Assembly (NCBI GenBank): GCA_014155875.1 | Contig: JACEFZ010012658.1 | Coordinates: 62,001 to 126,000 of the forward strand | Reading direction: 5' to 3' | DNA: 64,000 nucleotides | DNA from: Cepaea nemoralis | Taxonomy: Eukaryota > Mollusca > Gastropoda > Stylommatophora > Helicidae | Part shown: piece after piece, positions 1-12,206 of the stretch | How positions within the stretch are numbered: the first letter of the stretch is position 1 | Layout: every line of letters begins with the position of its first letter | The notes under the pieces: model-generated | Seen by the model: the letters and a program-made list of their open reading frames with translations, nothing else | What the model was told of the DNA's origin: nothing | Databases searched by the model: none | Position numbers and translations under genes: made by a program

Positions 1-1700
1 GACATTCCGTGTAGAATTTCCGTATGCGTTGATATTACAAGAGACGTGTCAATCCACAATCATGAAATGGTGTCGTTAGACGAACGAAGTGTTATTTCCA
101 TGTCCGTAAATGAGCTCAATGGTGTCCTAGTGAGGATCGCTAACATTGGAACAATGTCAATAAATAACTGAGTCATTTGCTACAGCGGTGCAATGTGTAA
201 CATCCATAAGTGTCTTTATATGTTCCTGATAATGGCATCGTAAATGTGTAGAAGTTGGTGAAGTCGTATAAATGCCGTGTGGAGGTAAGTGTCCTGTTGT
301 CTGTGTATCTATATGTGGCGTTGTCTTAATGACCTGGTATCAGAGTGGTAGTGTAGGACTAAATGCAATAAGTCCCGACGTACTATATCGTGTCCAGAGT
401 TCCACTGAATGTCCCACCCACCTATATTTCCTTCAGACTCTTGGTGGAGGGAAGTGTAGGTACTCCCGATAATGTATAATGTACCTTCATAGTTACATCC
501 GATATAGATAAATGTACAATAGTTAATGTCCCCCAGAAGAATAATGAATGATCCTTGTGTCGACAGTGTAAATTTGGCAGAGTGTCGGCAGCCAATAATA
601 ATAATCTTATGGCGGTATCATTCTTCTCGCCAAGTGTATCTTGATTGTGTGGTATATTACTGTTCAAGCGTTGTGCAGTGTACTGTGTCAACTATGTCTA
701 ATTCCAAGACATATCTAGTTCCGTCCTGGTTACAAATTTGGTACTAGTAAGTGTAGTATGTCTCCTGATAGCGGACATCGACACTGATAATGTGTTCCAT
801 TGTCATTTAGATATGTGGAATAGTATAGGTTTAATCTCTTAAGTTGTGTGTGGCGAATGACATCCACTTAATATCGACAAATATTAAATACTTGCAGTCT
901 GTAACTGATCTTTACACGAGCTGCAATTTCGGCTTCCGTTGAGTTTAGAATGGTGCGCATCGTTTGCACTTCAACTTGATGTGCAATTATTTATCTTTAC
1001 AACGACATACATAACTCGGAAGGTTACAATAATGTCTTACTTTGTGTACAAACGATAATGTGCAATGCACAATGTCTCGTTTATCTCTGGCAGCGTAATA
1101 CAGCTTACATTAACTCAGCCGCCATGTTGTCGCATTCTGTGTACTCCTGATGTCTTTTCGTGCAAAGGAATTTATCATCGTGGCGTGCATTCTTTGTATA
1201 TTTACTTCTGATATGGCGGGAATCAATCGTCGCTTGTTTGCATTACACCATTGTTTCCTCGGATCGAAGTCCCCACGTGTCTCGACATGCATTCAACCGC
1301 TGAAGCATTAAAACTCAAACTTGAATGAATGTATGTAACAAAAGTCGCTCACCTTGAAGACTGTTATAATTTTGAGATAAATCCTTTTATTTCGGATCTG
1401 CTCTCTTTTAGACAAAATGAACACAACACTGCTGTATCATATAACGGGACCCTAACACGGGCACGGGACGTTATATATGTTAATACAACTTGGCCGTTCA
1501 TCCAATTCTATAATTACCCAATCTCCTAAAGCATATTGCAGCTAATGTCCAACATAACTCGTTAACTCGTTGTCTATACTTGATATATGTCCCGGTCCTG
1601 AGTATGACAAGAATGCTATAGTAAACAGGCGATATCCCTCTCAGTAACAATGCCTTGCCCTAAATGATCAAACCTTTTGTCTCACGGAGCTTTCAGGGAA
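1..1700 (-). other. Leader and LTR start of a diverged LTR element (tentative)
   Basis: No gene is visible here. The base texture, with many short gtgtcc/atgtcc words and few open frames, resembles the leader of the LTR element at 15.3-17.6 kb. Near 1275-1290 the plus strand reads ccccacgtgtctc, and the leader/LTR junction of that element at 17596-17607 reads ccccacgtgtctt. On the minus strand both give an ACA end, the dinucleotide CG, then TGGGG, the usual layout of an LTR end followed by a primer-binding site. The inference is that 1-1282 is the leader and about 1283 onward the LTR of a diverged relative, cut by the window edge. The far LTR end was not found. Confidence 0.3.
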
Positions 1701-1861
1701 AACACACACAGCCGTCTTGATGTCCTTTCTCGAAGTCCTCCTGTTGCTGTCTTGACGATGCTTACGTCGTCCTTAGTTTTCCCTAGTGGTCAAGTCATTC
1801 TATTGTTAGACTGGGAATCTCCCAATTCCCACTATGTGGTGCGTGTGAGCGTGACCACTAT

Positions 1862-2606
1862 GTGGCAATATGTGCTAGTACTGCTTTGTGATCTGTGTGT
1901 TGTAATGTCTTTTGTAGATGTTTTGTGTGTATTTTGTGGTGTGTTGAAGGTGTGTATATTCTATCTAATATGGCTGATCTATTATACGCCTATTTGTGTG
2001 TGTTTTTGCAATGTTATTAGGGTGTCTGTATCTGAAAGCGTCTGTTAAATTGTGTATGTCTAAGGTATTCTTTAGTATATCCAGTTGATGTATTCCATTT
2101 CTCCTTAATTGTGTCTTGATTCCTGCTTTGCCTCCCTCTACGATATCCAAATCTGAGAGTACAAAATTGAAATCCCCTGCAAGGATGACATATTGCCCTC
2201 AGTATATTTGTATAAGTAAGGTGCCTAATTCTTGGTAAAAATTTGGCTGATGATTGTAATTAGGTGGTGCATGTATGTTCACTATGATGTATGCATGTAT
2301 AGTGTTTTCAACCTGTATTATGGAGATTCGGCCCTGGTTATCCGTGTGTATTTTAATTATATCCCACCTGTCTGATGTCTGCAGAATAGCTGTTCCTGAC
2401 CCAATTTTGTGTGTGCCTAAACTAAAGCATGAATGTTTGAGGCCTAGCTATGTGGTGATATGTTGTGCGAATGTTTTTGAACATATATTTGTTTCTTGTA
2501 GTAGTAGAAAGTCTGGTTTGTGTTTGTTTATTAGTGTGCTAATGTGTTGTAATTTTGTACGTATACCTCAAATGTTTAAAGTAATAATAACTAAATCACT
2601 AGTCAT
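1862..2606 (-). pseudogene. LINE ORF2 fragment, endonuclease domain only
   Basis: The ATG at 2604-2606 starts a reading with LLLQETN (catalytic Glu of the APE-like fold), GTAIL, NIHAPP, LAGDFNFVLSDLD (Asp and Asn catalytic residues) and finally TDHKA, equivalent to the SDH motif. In-frame stops occur near residue 13 and in the middle of the domain, and the frame changes near 1965. In an intact element this domain nicks the target DNA to prime reverse transcription. No RT follows, because unrelated sequence starts near 1860. The region 1700-1861 shows nothing recognisable. Confidence 0.65.
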
Positions 2607-2688
2607 TATAATTTAAGTAAAAACAAATGAATGAGATATCATAAGTGTATCGAATCACACGCAAAGTTGTTATCCGTGATGGGTACAT

Positions 2689-3812
2689 TTAGGCGAGCAA
2701 GTCTGTAGTATCAAATGTTTGTGTGAGAGGATCATCTTGATCCTCGTTCTTATCACTTGTGTCTGTGTCTACGAAGAGAGTGTCTGGTATGCCATATGTG
2801 TCCTCTTCGTCTTGTACTTGTGTCTCCTCTTGTTGTTCTTGTTCAGTTTTCTTTGTCTTGCCTATAGTAGCTTTGACTTTTTCTTTCTTTGGCAGTGATT
2901 AGTCGTCTGTTTTTGTGTCGTCGCTGTGTTTTGACCGCAGTAGTCTTCTGTTAACCCATTTTCTCTTCGTTGGTTTGTTGACGATTTGAAAACCGTCAGA
3001 GTCTTCATTCCTTGGATTTATTTCTTGTGTGTTATTTTCTTGTGTGTTCCTGTCTTCTTGTGTGTTGATTTGACTACTGAAAGTTTGTGTCAGTTCAATC
3101 TCTCCCTGTGGGGAATTTTCTCTTTCGAGTGGTGGGAAATCTTCTTGGCTTTATACACTGACTGCTGCTGCTATTGGTGTCATCGATTGTCATCGACTAG
3201 GGCATTTATTTGCCCAGTGGTTGTTTTGACCGCACGCTGGACAATTGGTCTTTCTCCCCGGCATCGTGATCAACACTCTGTGATTATTGTTCGTAATACC
3301 AGGAGTGTAGATCCGTATATAATGGGGGACTTCCTTTATTGGGTTGCAGAGCGCTCCCCACTTGCCAGCCCCATTCTTTATCCTAAAGACCTCAGCCTTG
3401 TCGTCTCCTGTAATACTGTGTACCAGTTTTTTAACTCCTTGAGGAGCAATCGTGACAGGTAGCCAGTGGATGGTCAGCCTGTCTCTTTCTTTGTCTAGAT
3501 GTGTAGTGATATGTCTATTCCTAGGTTTGGTAGAGAAAACTTTTTGCCGTGTAATTTCTCATACACGGCTTTCTGAGCCTCTGCTGACAGGTGAAAGTAC
3601 CACCTAGTGGGAACCTCGAACCTATGCAGGTCGACGATTCCCCCAAAAGGTACACCTCCTGGACCAGTTAGGGCACTCATGATTAGTGCCGGTGTTGCTT
3701 TAGCGGCAGCCCCGGGACCAGTAATGGAACACACTATGGTTCCCTTCTGATGAAGTTGCTGAACTTCGTAGTCGTTTGTCGGGACCGCGAATTCAGTGAT
3801 ATTTGAATACAT
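2689..3812 (-). pseudogene. LINE ORF1, zinc-knuckle RNA-binding protein, frameshifted
   Basis: The reading starts at an ATG at 3812 and is open to about 3495. After a one-base shift it continues in another frame past a CCHC knuckle encoded at about 3200-3245 (C-x2-C-x4-H-x4-C, with CPACGQNNHWANKC visible) to an acidic C-terminus ending in TAA at 2689-2691. The tail has further stops around 3060-3110. ORF1 proteins of this type are nucleic-acid chaperones that coat LINE RNA in the ribonucleoprotein particle. The expected length is about 374 codons. The frameshift near 3500 and the stops make this copy non-functional. Confidence 0.65.
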
Positions 3813-4861
3813 CTTGAAATTGTTGTTTCCGATAATAATTCCAGAGAAATATCCAGAAAATCAACTCCAAAGAATATAAACACAAAATCCGGAATATCCG
3901 TTATGCACAAATAATGTTCACTCTAAACCTCCAAAAAAATATCTACCCCCATATAGGGAGAATATACGGATTTAAACTCACACGCTTCAACAAAAATTAG
4001 AATTAATCTAATTATCAGCTTTCATCCTTTTGTTCTTATCGTCCTGTCGTCACCTTTTGGTGTAGTCACAGGAAATCTCCTTGACTATATCTATATGTTG
4101 TGTGTAAATTGTAAGTCAGGTCTTAGTCAGATATGACTGAGCTACCGTATGACAGTAGACTTTACTACCTGCTTTCTGTCAGCGCCGAATGTTGGGCGGC
4201 ACTTACCAAACCCGACACCCCACATTGTGTCAACGGCTTCGGGCGGAAGAGCGCAATTGGGAGGGTGCAAGCCTTATCCTGGTGCGAGGAAATGCAACCC
4301 AAAGACAAAATAAGTCATGGCAGGGCAGACCAGGCCCTAAGCCTTGGTTGGCAGCTGGTCTAGGATCGAAGCTCCGACAGGCGGACAGTTAGAGCATTGC
4401 TTTGCTGATCCGGCAGCTTCTGCAGCTTGTCTTGTTCCAGATGTATAGGTGTTAACTTTCCTCTAGGAGTGAACTAGGCAGGCCGAGAGAGGGATCATGC
4501 TGCATGGGCAACAAATGGTTTCTTTATTTTAGCCCAGGCTTTGTGCTATGGACAGGCAATAACTCCGTCCCTGGTCTTAACCGGTCTCGGAATCAAAGCG
4601 AGAGGCAACTGTTACGGGTTATAAGTCCTTGTCAGTTGGCGTAGACATGGGGCGCCACGCGTTGCCTCTGACGGTGGGAGACACCTACAGGTATCACTGA
4701 TCAGCTACCGCCCGCCTCAAGCTGGGCAGCCCCCGACCAATTCGGTGCTGATCCGCCACAGCCTACCTGCTTCAATGGGTGCTTGGGGCTAGGACAAAAT
4801 CTGAATCGCAGGCTGTAAAACCAATGCACCAGGTACTAATAAAAAGAATAATAGAAACCTC

Positions 4862-5783
4862 AAGCTACGGCTTGCAACCTGGAACTTGAGGGCCATGTGT
4901 CCAGGATTTTCCACTGACTTGATAAATATTGACGATGTGAGAAAAACGGCTGTGATTGATGCTGAACTCAATCGTCTTAACATTGATATTGCTGGCCTGC
5001 AGGAGACTCGCCTCGCTGAGGAAAGGTCACTAAGGGAAAACAATTACACCTTTTTTTGGAAGGGAAGAGGGCAGTCAGAAAAAAGGCAACGTGGTGTGGG
5101 CTTTGCAGTGAAGAATTCGCTACTGGGAATGATTTATATCCCAGCTGGAGGTAATGAAAGATTATTATCACTGCGCTTGGCAACCTCTTGTGGATTTGCC
5201 ACCATTCTCACTGCATATGCACCGACACTCGCTTCCTCTGATGATGTGAAGGATACGTTCTATGAGCAGCAAGACTTTGTGATCAAGGCAGTTCCAAAAT
5301 CCGACTACATTTATATGCTCGGTGATTTCAGTGCTCGTGTGGGCAAGGACTCGAGTTCATGGCCAGTGTGCCTTGGAAAATACACCATCGGTCGCATGAA
5401 TGATAATGGGCAAAGGCTGCACTAGAAATGACCTATGTATTACAAACTCCTTTTTTAAAACAAAAGAGCTGCATAAGGTCACATGGAAACATCCAAGATC
5501 CGGCCATTGGCATCAGCTGGACTTCATTATCACACGGAGACAACAACTGAACCATATATCATTAACTCGAAGTTACCACAGTGCTGACTGTGAGAGAATC
5601 TACACAGCTAAACACAAGTCTAGCCCCAGGATTAATATTATTAACACTCACGATCCTGAAAAGTGCTTTGAATTTCAACAGCAACTTGAAGACGCTTTAA
5701 ATGATACATCAGAAAAGAGTATAGTAAATGATAAATGGAGTAAACTTAAGGAAACTATTTATAAAACAGCGGTAGGGGTTTAA
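4862..5783 (+). pseudogene. LINE endonuclease domain, frameshifted
   Basis: APE-like endonuclease that would nick chromosomal DNA for target-primed reverse transcription. Visible motifs in order are TWNLR near 4880, LQETRL near 5000, GVGFAVKN near 5095, AYAPT near 5215 and GDFSARVG near 5325. In a second frame from about 5400 the reading continues with HWHQLDFIITRR near 5505-5545 and the degenerate final motif SADC near 5582. The two frames overlap at 5400-5425, showing a one-base shift. The second frame stops at 5781-5783, and 5784-6163 has only stop-riddled linker sequence. Catalytic Glu and Asp/Asn are retained, but the canonical SDH is not. Confidence 0.65.
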
Positions 5784-6163
5784 GGCACTGTGGATCATAA
5801 GAGGCAGGACTGGTTTGCGGCAAACAGCCAGATACTGCAGCCCTTGATTGATAAAAAGAAGATAGCTCTCTTAAGAAACAAGGAAAGACCAACGCGTAAC
5901 ACTGAGTGAGCTGAAGCAAGCCAGGAAGGATGTGCAAAAGGCTGTCAGGCAGTGTGCGAATGACTATTGGATCAAGTTATGTGAGTCCATTCAAATCGCA
6001 AGTGATAAGGGAAACATCAGAAGCATGTATGAAGGGATAAAGAAAGCCTGTGGTCAATGATCAAAAGAAGTGCAATGCTGAAATCCTTGACTGGAGAAAT
6101 CATCACTGATAAGAAACAGCAGATGGATAGATAGGTCGAGCACTATTTAGAGCTTTACTCAAG

Positions 6164-7484
6164 TTGACCAAGATAGCTCTTGACCACCTGGACACACTTC
6201 CCACTATAACAGAAGTTAAGTATGCTATAAATGAGCTTGCATCTAGCAAGGCTCCAGGTAAGGATGGAATTCCAATAGAGGTGATCAGGAGTGGGCAAGA
6301 CACACTCGCTCTACAGATCCACCAGCTAATAGAGCTATGCTGGCGAGCAGGACAAGTCCCACAGGATTTAAAAGATTCAAACATCATAATGCTGTACAAG
6401 AACAAGGGCGATCAGAGCGACTGTAACAACTATAGGGGTATCTCACTTCTGTGTATTGTTGGGAAAGTATTTGCCAGAATTGTCCTGCGCAGACTTCAAG
6501 ACCTGGGAGATCAAGTCTACCCCGAATCACAGTGCGGCTTCCGTCAGAACCGGTCTACCATTGATATCATATTCTCATTGCGACAGATGCAAGAAAAATG
6601 CCGGGAACAAAATCAGCCACTGTTTAATTGCCTTCATCGACCTCACAAAGGCATTCGATTTGGTCAGTCGTGAGGGTCTGTTCAAAGTACTAAAGAAGAT
6701 TGGCTGCCCACCAACTCGTCTGTCCATTGTGGAATCGCTCCACACAGGTATGAAGGGTATAATCAAGTTTGATGGCTCAACTTCAGAAGAGTTTGAAATC
6801 AAGAGTGGAGTTAAGCAAGGTTGTGTACTAACCCCCACCCTCTTTGGGATATACTTTTCACTTCTACTGAAATATGCCTTTCGTGATCAGGATGACGGTA
6901 TATACATTCACTCACGCTCAGATGGTGGCCTCTATAATGCTCAGAGATTGAAGGCCAAGACCAAAATTAGGAGGGTACTAATCAGAGAGTTGCTTTTTGC
7001 GGATGATGCTGCGATTACGACTCACTCTGAGGAAGAATTACAACATCTACTATCTGCATTCTCCAATGCTTGTTCTGAATTTGGTTTAACAATTAACAAA
7101 AAGAAGACACAGATTATGTCACAAGGTGCACATGGTGTACAATCAATCTTTATTGACGACGCCGAACTGGAGATAGTAGACCATTTTACATATCTAGGAT
7201 CAGAGGTAAATAGCAAATTATCCCTCTATCAGGAAATCAACATCAGGATTGGCAAGGCAGCAACAACAATGAACATGTTAGCAAAAAGAGTCTGGGAGAA
7301 CAGGAAGCTTACTGCCAAAACAAAAGTCCTCGTCTACCAAGCCTGTGTCCTTAGTACTCTTCTTTATGGCAGTGAAACCTGGACAACTTACTCACGCCAA
7401 GAGAAACGTTTAAACAGCTTTCATATGAGGTGTCTGCGAAGAATACTTGGTATTAAGTGGCAAGACAAAATCACAAATACTTAA
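6164..7484 (+). pseudogene. LINE reverse transcriptase, frameshifted
   Basis: RNA-dependent DNA polymerase domain read in two overlapping frames. The first (6164 to about 6650) has APGKDGIP, NYRGISLL and ESQCGFRQNRSTIDIIF. The second (about 6600 to 7484) carries FIDLTKAFD (motif A Asp), GVKQGCVLTPTLF (motif B) and LLFADDAAI (motif C Asp pair, near 6990-7010), followed by thumb motifs INKKKTQIM, YLGSEV and YGSETWT. The frame change is near 6600-6660. A stop at 7482-7484 cuts it from the C-terminal segment. All catalytic Asp residues remain, so only frame damage inactivates it. Confidence 0.75.
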
Positions 7485-7494
7485 GTATTTGAAA

Positions 7495-7919
7495 GATCAG
7501 GTTGTGTGACAGGTGTATTCCATGCTCAGTCTTCGTAGACTTAGATGGATAGGACATGTTAGGAGGATGGATGATGGTAGAATACCAAAGGACATCTTTC
7601 TTGGAGAATTCCAGACGGGTAGGAGATCTCAGGGTCGGCCTCTACTACGATACAAAGATGTGTGTAAGCAGGACATGATTGATACAGGCATAGATAATGC
7701 ACATTGGGAGCAAGTCGCCGCTGAACGTGTTGCATGGAGGGCAAACATCAGAAATGGAATAAAGACAAAAGAGAAAATGATTGCAGATAAAGCACACACA
7801 GAGCGTGAGAGACGCAAGATGGTGCACAATGGTGGAAATGACCATGTTTTCACATGCATCTACTGTGGGCAAACATTTGCAGCAAGAATTGGCCTTACCA
7901 GCCACAGCCATGGGTCGTA
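7495..7919 (+). pseudogene. LINE C-terminal segment with C2H2-like finger
   Basis: The continuation of the RT protein in a third frame: RRLRWIGHVRRMDDGRIPKD, then GRRSQGRPLLRYKD, a basic helix, and a terminal CIYCGQTFAARIGLTSHSH that fits a C2H2 zinc finger (C-x2-C-x12-H-x1-H spacing is slightly short). Such C-terminal fingers in LINEs are thought to contact nucleic acid. The stop TAG is at 7917-7919, and the 3' UTR is not clearly delimited. The region 7931-8570 contains no gene or repeat that I recognise. Confidence 0.6.
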
Positions 7920-9010
7920 GTTATTAAGCCTTTTTGAAGCACAATGTACCAAACTATCTTCTGTCAAGACGGAAAGGTGCCAATGACAATGTGTGTAAAT
8001 GTGTTTGTTTGCTGATGAAGGCTAATCGCTGCAACGTCCTGTATGTGTCGTACATCTGTTATGTAAAGCTGCACTACTTTGTATCATTTTATATTGTTTA
8101 CATTTTCACAGCTTTACCGCAGTTCCACCCAATTTGATTTATATGTTTACTATGTGCACTTGGTAAGCGAAATATTTAAAGGGAAACAAATACCTCTTTT
8201 TCACGAGAACCTAATATTCATTTTATATTTTCCAAGGGACATAACTCGCTAACGTTTTTCTAAAGAAGCAATTAGTTAAATTAGTTGTTAAATATTTAAT
8301 ATAATGACACCTCATATTCACAGTTAACACAATAATTTGACATCCTAAAGTTTGAAATACATTTACTTCTAAAAATGAATAAAATGTACTTGTTAATGCA
8401 ATATATACAATGTTTCAAGACTGCAAGCTCCATGCATGATGTTAACGACTGTCCCCCAATGGACGCCCTGACATTGTTACTCTGGTTTCTCTTCACAACG
8501 TATAAATACTTCTTTCGTGTCATTCATACATCCACCATATTTCTATGAATAAGTTGACACACTACTCACACATACATACAGAGGACAGAACATAATACTC
8601 TGTGGAGATTTCAACTGTGTATTACAGGTACTGGATATAGTAGGCGGAGAAATGAAGACACAGGGAAGGAGAATGAACGGAGAAGGCACAACCCAGTTAG
8701 AGACATTGCAAAACATTTTAGACACACACACCTTAATAGACACATTCAGTCACAAACATCCAAGTAAGCGAGTAATAACACACACACAGATAAAATACAC
8801 CACACGGGAAGAAGATTAGATAGGATATATATACCCGCAACACACCACATAATAAACACTCAGCACCTACAAGAGACATTACAGTACACAGACCATAAAG
8901 CCATATTAGCACACATCAGTTCAAGCAACATAAACACACAAACATTTAAACGTTCACCACATTGGAAATTTAACAACACACTTCTTAAGAATGAAAAATA
9001 CGTAAAATAC

Positions 9011-9508
9011 ATGACACAACTTTTACACATATACACCGACCACATATCGACTGATAACATCAGACAATACTGGGACTTATTAAAAAATACAATACGAAGC
9101 AGAACACAGCAACTAGCATCCATCATACACAAAGACAGATTAAGACAGGAACAACTTATACAAACAGCCATACAGCTGACAAAACAGACAGACAGCAATG
9201 CACCACACTTACACACACTGGAGGAACAGCTAGATCAGCACCAACAACACATATATCTAGGCGCTCTCCTGAGAACAAAGCTCAACACAATCATACAAGA
9301 GACCCCCAGTAAACAATACATGGCAATTGAAAAAAATATACAGCGTGGCAGACAAATAGGCAAAATAGTAGACATGCAAAGCAATATGCAAACAGAACCA
9401 GCACAAATAACAGAAGCATTCAATCAATACTACACTCAACTGTTTACAGCAGAGACAATAGACACACAGACACAAGAAATTTTCTACAATATAGTAAAAA
9501 CTGTCTGA
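9011..9508 (+). pseudogene. LINE ORF2 linker between endonuclease and RT
   Basis: An open stretch rich in Gln, Thr and Ile with long predicted helices, lying between the endonuclease remnant (TDHKA near 8890) and the RT start (KDKTPGPDGL near 9580). In L1/Tx1-like ORF2 proteins this region is the helical linker. It ends at a stop in 9506-9508, after which the frame changes to that of 9573-9761. No catalytic motif is expected here and none is seen. Confidence 0.5.
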
Positions 9509-9572
9509 TGAAGACAGAGACAGACTAGACACAGAACTAACACTGGCTGACATAACGAACGCACTCAGCAAA

Positions 9573-11245
9573 ATGAACAAGGACAAGACACCAGGGCCGG
9601 ACGGTTTAAAGATAGAATTCTACCAACACTTCTTGCCTATCTTAGGTGGTCTTCTTCTTAAAGTCTATCAAGACATTTTGATAAACAACAACTATCAGAT
9701 AGCTGCAACATGTCTTACATCGCACTCATACCCAAAAACAATACAGACAAAACACAGATGAAAAATTATAGACCAATATCACTTCTGAACACAGACTATA
9801 AAATACTTACCAAGGCACTGACCCAGAAACTTAGACCCTACATGCCAAAGCTCATACACCCTGACCAACAATGCGGAGTACCACATAGGAACATACACCA
9901 ACACACACATTTCATTAGAGACATCATCACATACACACAGGAGAAAGACTGTCAAGCCTCCCTTTTGTCCTTAGACCAGGAGAGGGCCTTTGACAGAATC
10001 TCCCACTCTTATCTACACAAGACATTAACAGAATGCAACTTAGGAATATACTTTAGGAGGTGGATAGAGATCCTGTACCGGAATCCTGAGAGTAAGGTGT
10101 TGGTTAACCATACACTCACTGCAGGGTTCCGGCTGACAAGATCGGTGAGACAAGGATGTCCTCTGTCGCCACTCCTATATGTACTGGTTTTAGAACCACT
10201 ACTAGAAGCAATCAGACAAGACACCAACATCACAGGCAGATTCATACCAGGCGGAGGAGAACGGAAGTTGCTTGCATATGCAGATGACACCGTTTTCTTC
10301 CCCGCCAACAACACATCCATCACAAAGATACTCCATACATTTACACAATTTGGTAAAGGGATTGGGGCAAAATTAAACATAAACAAATCACACATAATGG
10401 GTCTCGGAAAATGGAGGAATAAAGCCGATTTTCCTCCAGACCTAACAGCCACAGACAATATTAAGATATATGGCATCACATTTCACGGCAACTCCAGACA
10501 GATACACGCACAAACATGGCAAAACCTCACACAAAAAATCATAGACATGCTACACAGATACAAGTACAAGACATCTACAATTTTCGGGAGGAGCATCATT
10601 GTCAAAACTTTCATTATTCCCAAAATTATATATTTAGTTACAGTACTAGACCCTCCAAGACAGACAATCACAGACATCAACAAGCAAATCAGACGTTTCA
10701 TCTTTGGCAACACAATTTACTGCATACAGCATAAGACACTCATACAGGACAAGAAACAAGGAGGAATAGCACTGCAAGACATATACACAAAGATTCAAGC
10801 GCTGAGAATCCAACATATAGGACACATTCTTAATCACCCAGAACAACACCCACTAGCACTCTACTATATAGAAATGAGATTGCAACACCTTAGGAGAATA
10901 CATCTTAATATACCACACTACTTTGGAACACTACCAGCATTCTATAAGACATGTATAAAAGCACTCCGAGGCAGTGAGCACTTACTACACCAGACATCAC
11001 GCCAAATCTACAAATACCTGGTTAAACAACAAGCACCCCCACTACAAGCTAGAATTAAAAGAGGGAAAAAATACTACATACGAGACTATACATGTACATT
11101 TACTAATCTCCACAACCCAAACATAACTCCCAAGGCGAGGGAAATTACATATCGTTTGATCTTTAACATGACACCTACTACCGAAAAACAAGCACACAGG
11201 TCAAAACGAATATCACCATGTCAACTCTGTAGACAAAACATATAA
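9573..11245 (+). pseudogene. LINE reverse transcriptase plus C-terminal domain
   Basis: The first frame (9573-9761) carries DKTPGPDGLKIEFY. The second, overlapping frame (9710-11245, 511 codons open) has SYIALIPKN, NYRPISLLNTDYKILTK, SLDQERAFDRI (motif A), RQGCPLSPLLYVL (motif B) and LAYADDTVFF (motif C, near 10275). Then come thumb motifs and the L1-type tail LIFNMTPTTEKQ with CQLC; a stop at 11243-11245 interrupts a likely CCHC/CCHH finger (ETEDHIFLH follows). The long intact frame suggests a moderately recent insertion. Missing endonuclease and two frame breaks mean it cannot be autonomous. Confidence 0.8.
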
Positions 11246-11676
11246 GAAACAGAAGACCACATTTTTTTACATGCCCAACAGTACAGACTGCACTAGACAT
11301 TTTAAGACAACTAATTGAGATATTCACCAAAAAGAAGACAGATATGTACAAGGCAATATTTTTAAAGACAATACCAAAAACCACAGAAAATAATCACATA
11401 AGATTGTTGACTGCACTAGCAGAGTACAGGTATGTGGTATGGACCTGTAGAAATGCAGCAACATATAGGTTCAGAACATACAACACACATATAATACAGC
11501 ACATGGTACGAAACAAAATCACACAAATATTCAAAACCACTTAGACAAAAGGGAATATACACGTTTCAAATTTGTCTGTGAGATTTGGATAAGGTATACA
11601 AACATAGAGATACATCTAAATATGTATTAGTTTGTGCATGCATAGATATGTCTGTACATATACGTATAAGTAGGTA

Positions 11677-11678
<2 letters not shown>

Positions 11679-11743
<65 letters not shown>
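11679..11743. repeat. (TG)n microsatellite
   Basis: About 32 uninterrupted TG units lie in the 3' UTR of the preceding LINE. The neighbouring sequence is also rich in TATG/GTGT words, so the tract may have grown from the element's own 3' sequence. Confidence 0.95.
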
Positions 11744-11745
<2 letters not shown>

Positions 11746-12036
11746 GTGAAAATATACACATAAATGTGTATGTATAATTGGTATGTATATATCTCTGTCG
11801 GTAGTGTCTGTTTTGATGTATGTTTGACCCCTAGTCAGGCGAGGATAAACGTATAGTTTTCATAAATGCGTGACGAAAAAAAAATTGAATTTAATGGCGG
11901 ATAGCAACAAGGATGGCAGCGTCAACTTTTACTTTAATTCAGACAAGTGATTGTGTGTTCATGCTGCTGTTTTCGTGTAGTATTATTATCATGTAATATT
12001 ATTTGAAAGGAAAAAAAGTTAGAATTTTATTTCTGT

Positions 12037-12187
<151 letters not shown>

Positions 12188-12206
12188 AGTAATGTGTAGG
12201 TAATTG

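Larger units (their letters stand above)
1862..3812 (-). mobile_element. Tx1/L1-like LINE, 3'-truncated
   Basis: A non-LTR retrotransposon on the minus strand with ORF1 (3812 to 2689) followed after about 80 bp by the start of ORF2 (from 2606). ORF2 reads through the apurinic-type endonuclease domain and stops being recognisable near 1862, just after the TDHKA motif, so the reverse transcriptase is missing. The endonuclease matches that of the plus-strand element at 8573-8930 (GDFN, then LDIV, then TDHKA), so both belong to one clade. Tx1 assignment rests on the CCHC-bearing ORF1 plus APE-type ORF2 and is tentative. About 300 bp upstream (3813-4132) may be 5' UTR; nothing else is seen there. 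Confidence 0.75.
4133..7930 (+). mobile_element. RTE-like LINE, near full length, decayed
   Basis: A plus-strand non-LTR element with a possible 5' region (4133-4800), endonuclease (about 4862-5780), reverse transcriptase (6164-7484) and a C-terminal segment with a C2H2-like finger ending at 7917-7919. The coding frame changes at least four times and has several stops, so it is dead. The endonuclease style (LATWNLR, LQETRL, GDFSARVG) and the C-terminal GHVRRMDD/GRPLLRYKD block are common in RTE-like or unclassified LINEs of invertebrates. Clade assignment is inferred. No target-site duplication was identified. Confidence 0.7.
8573..11883 (+). mobile_element. Tx1/L1-like LINE, 5'-truncated in the endonuclease
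   Basis: The plus-strand element starts abruptly inside the endonuclease (ILCGDFNCVL at about 8600), as expected for incomplete target-primed reverse transcription. It runs through RT to a C-terminal cysteine motif near 11215-11270. The 3' UTR holds a (TG)n tract, and a short A-rich run at 11875-11883 may be the tail. It shares the endonuclease signature of the minus element at 1862-3812. ORF1 is absent. Frame breaks near 8770-9010, 9508, 9760 and 11243 make it inactive. Confidence 0.7.
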
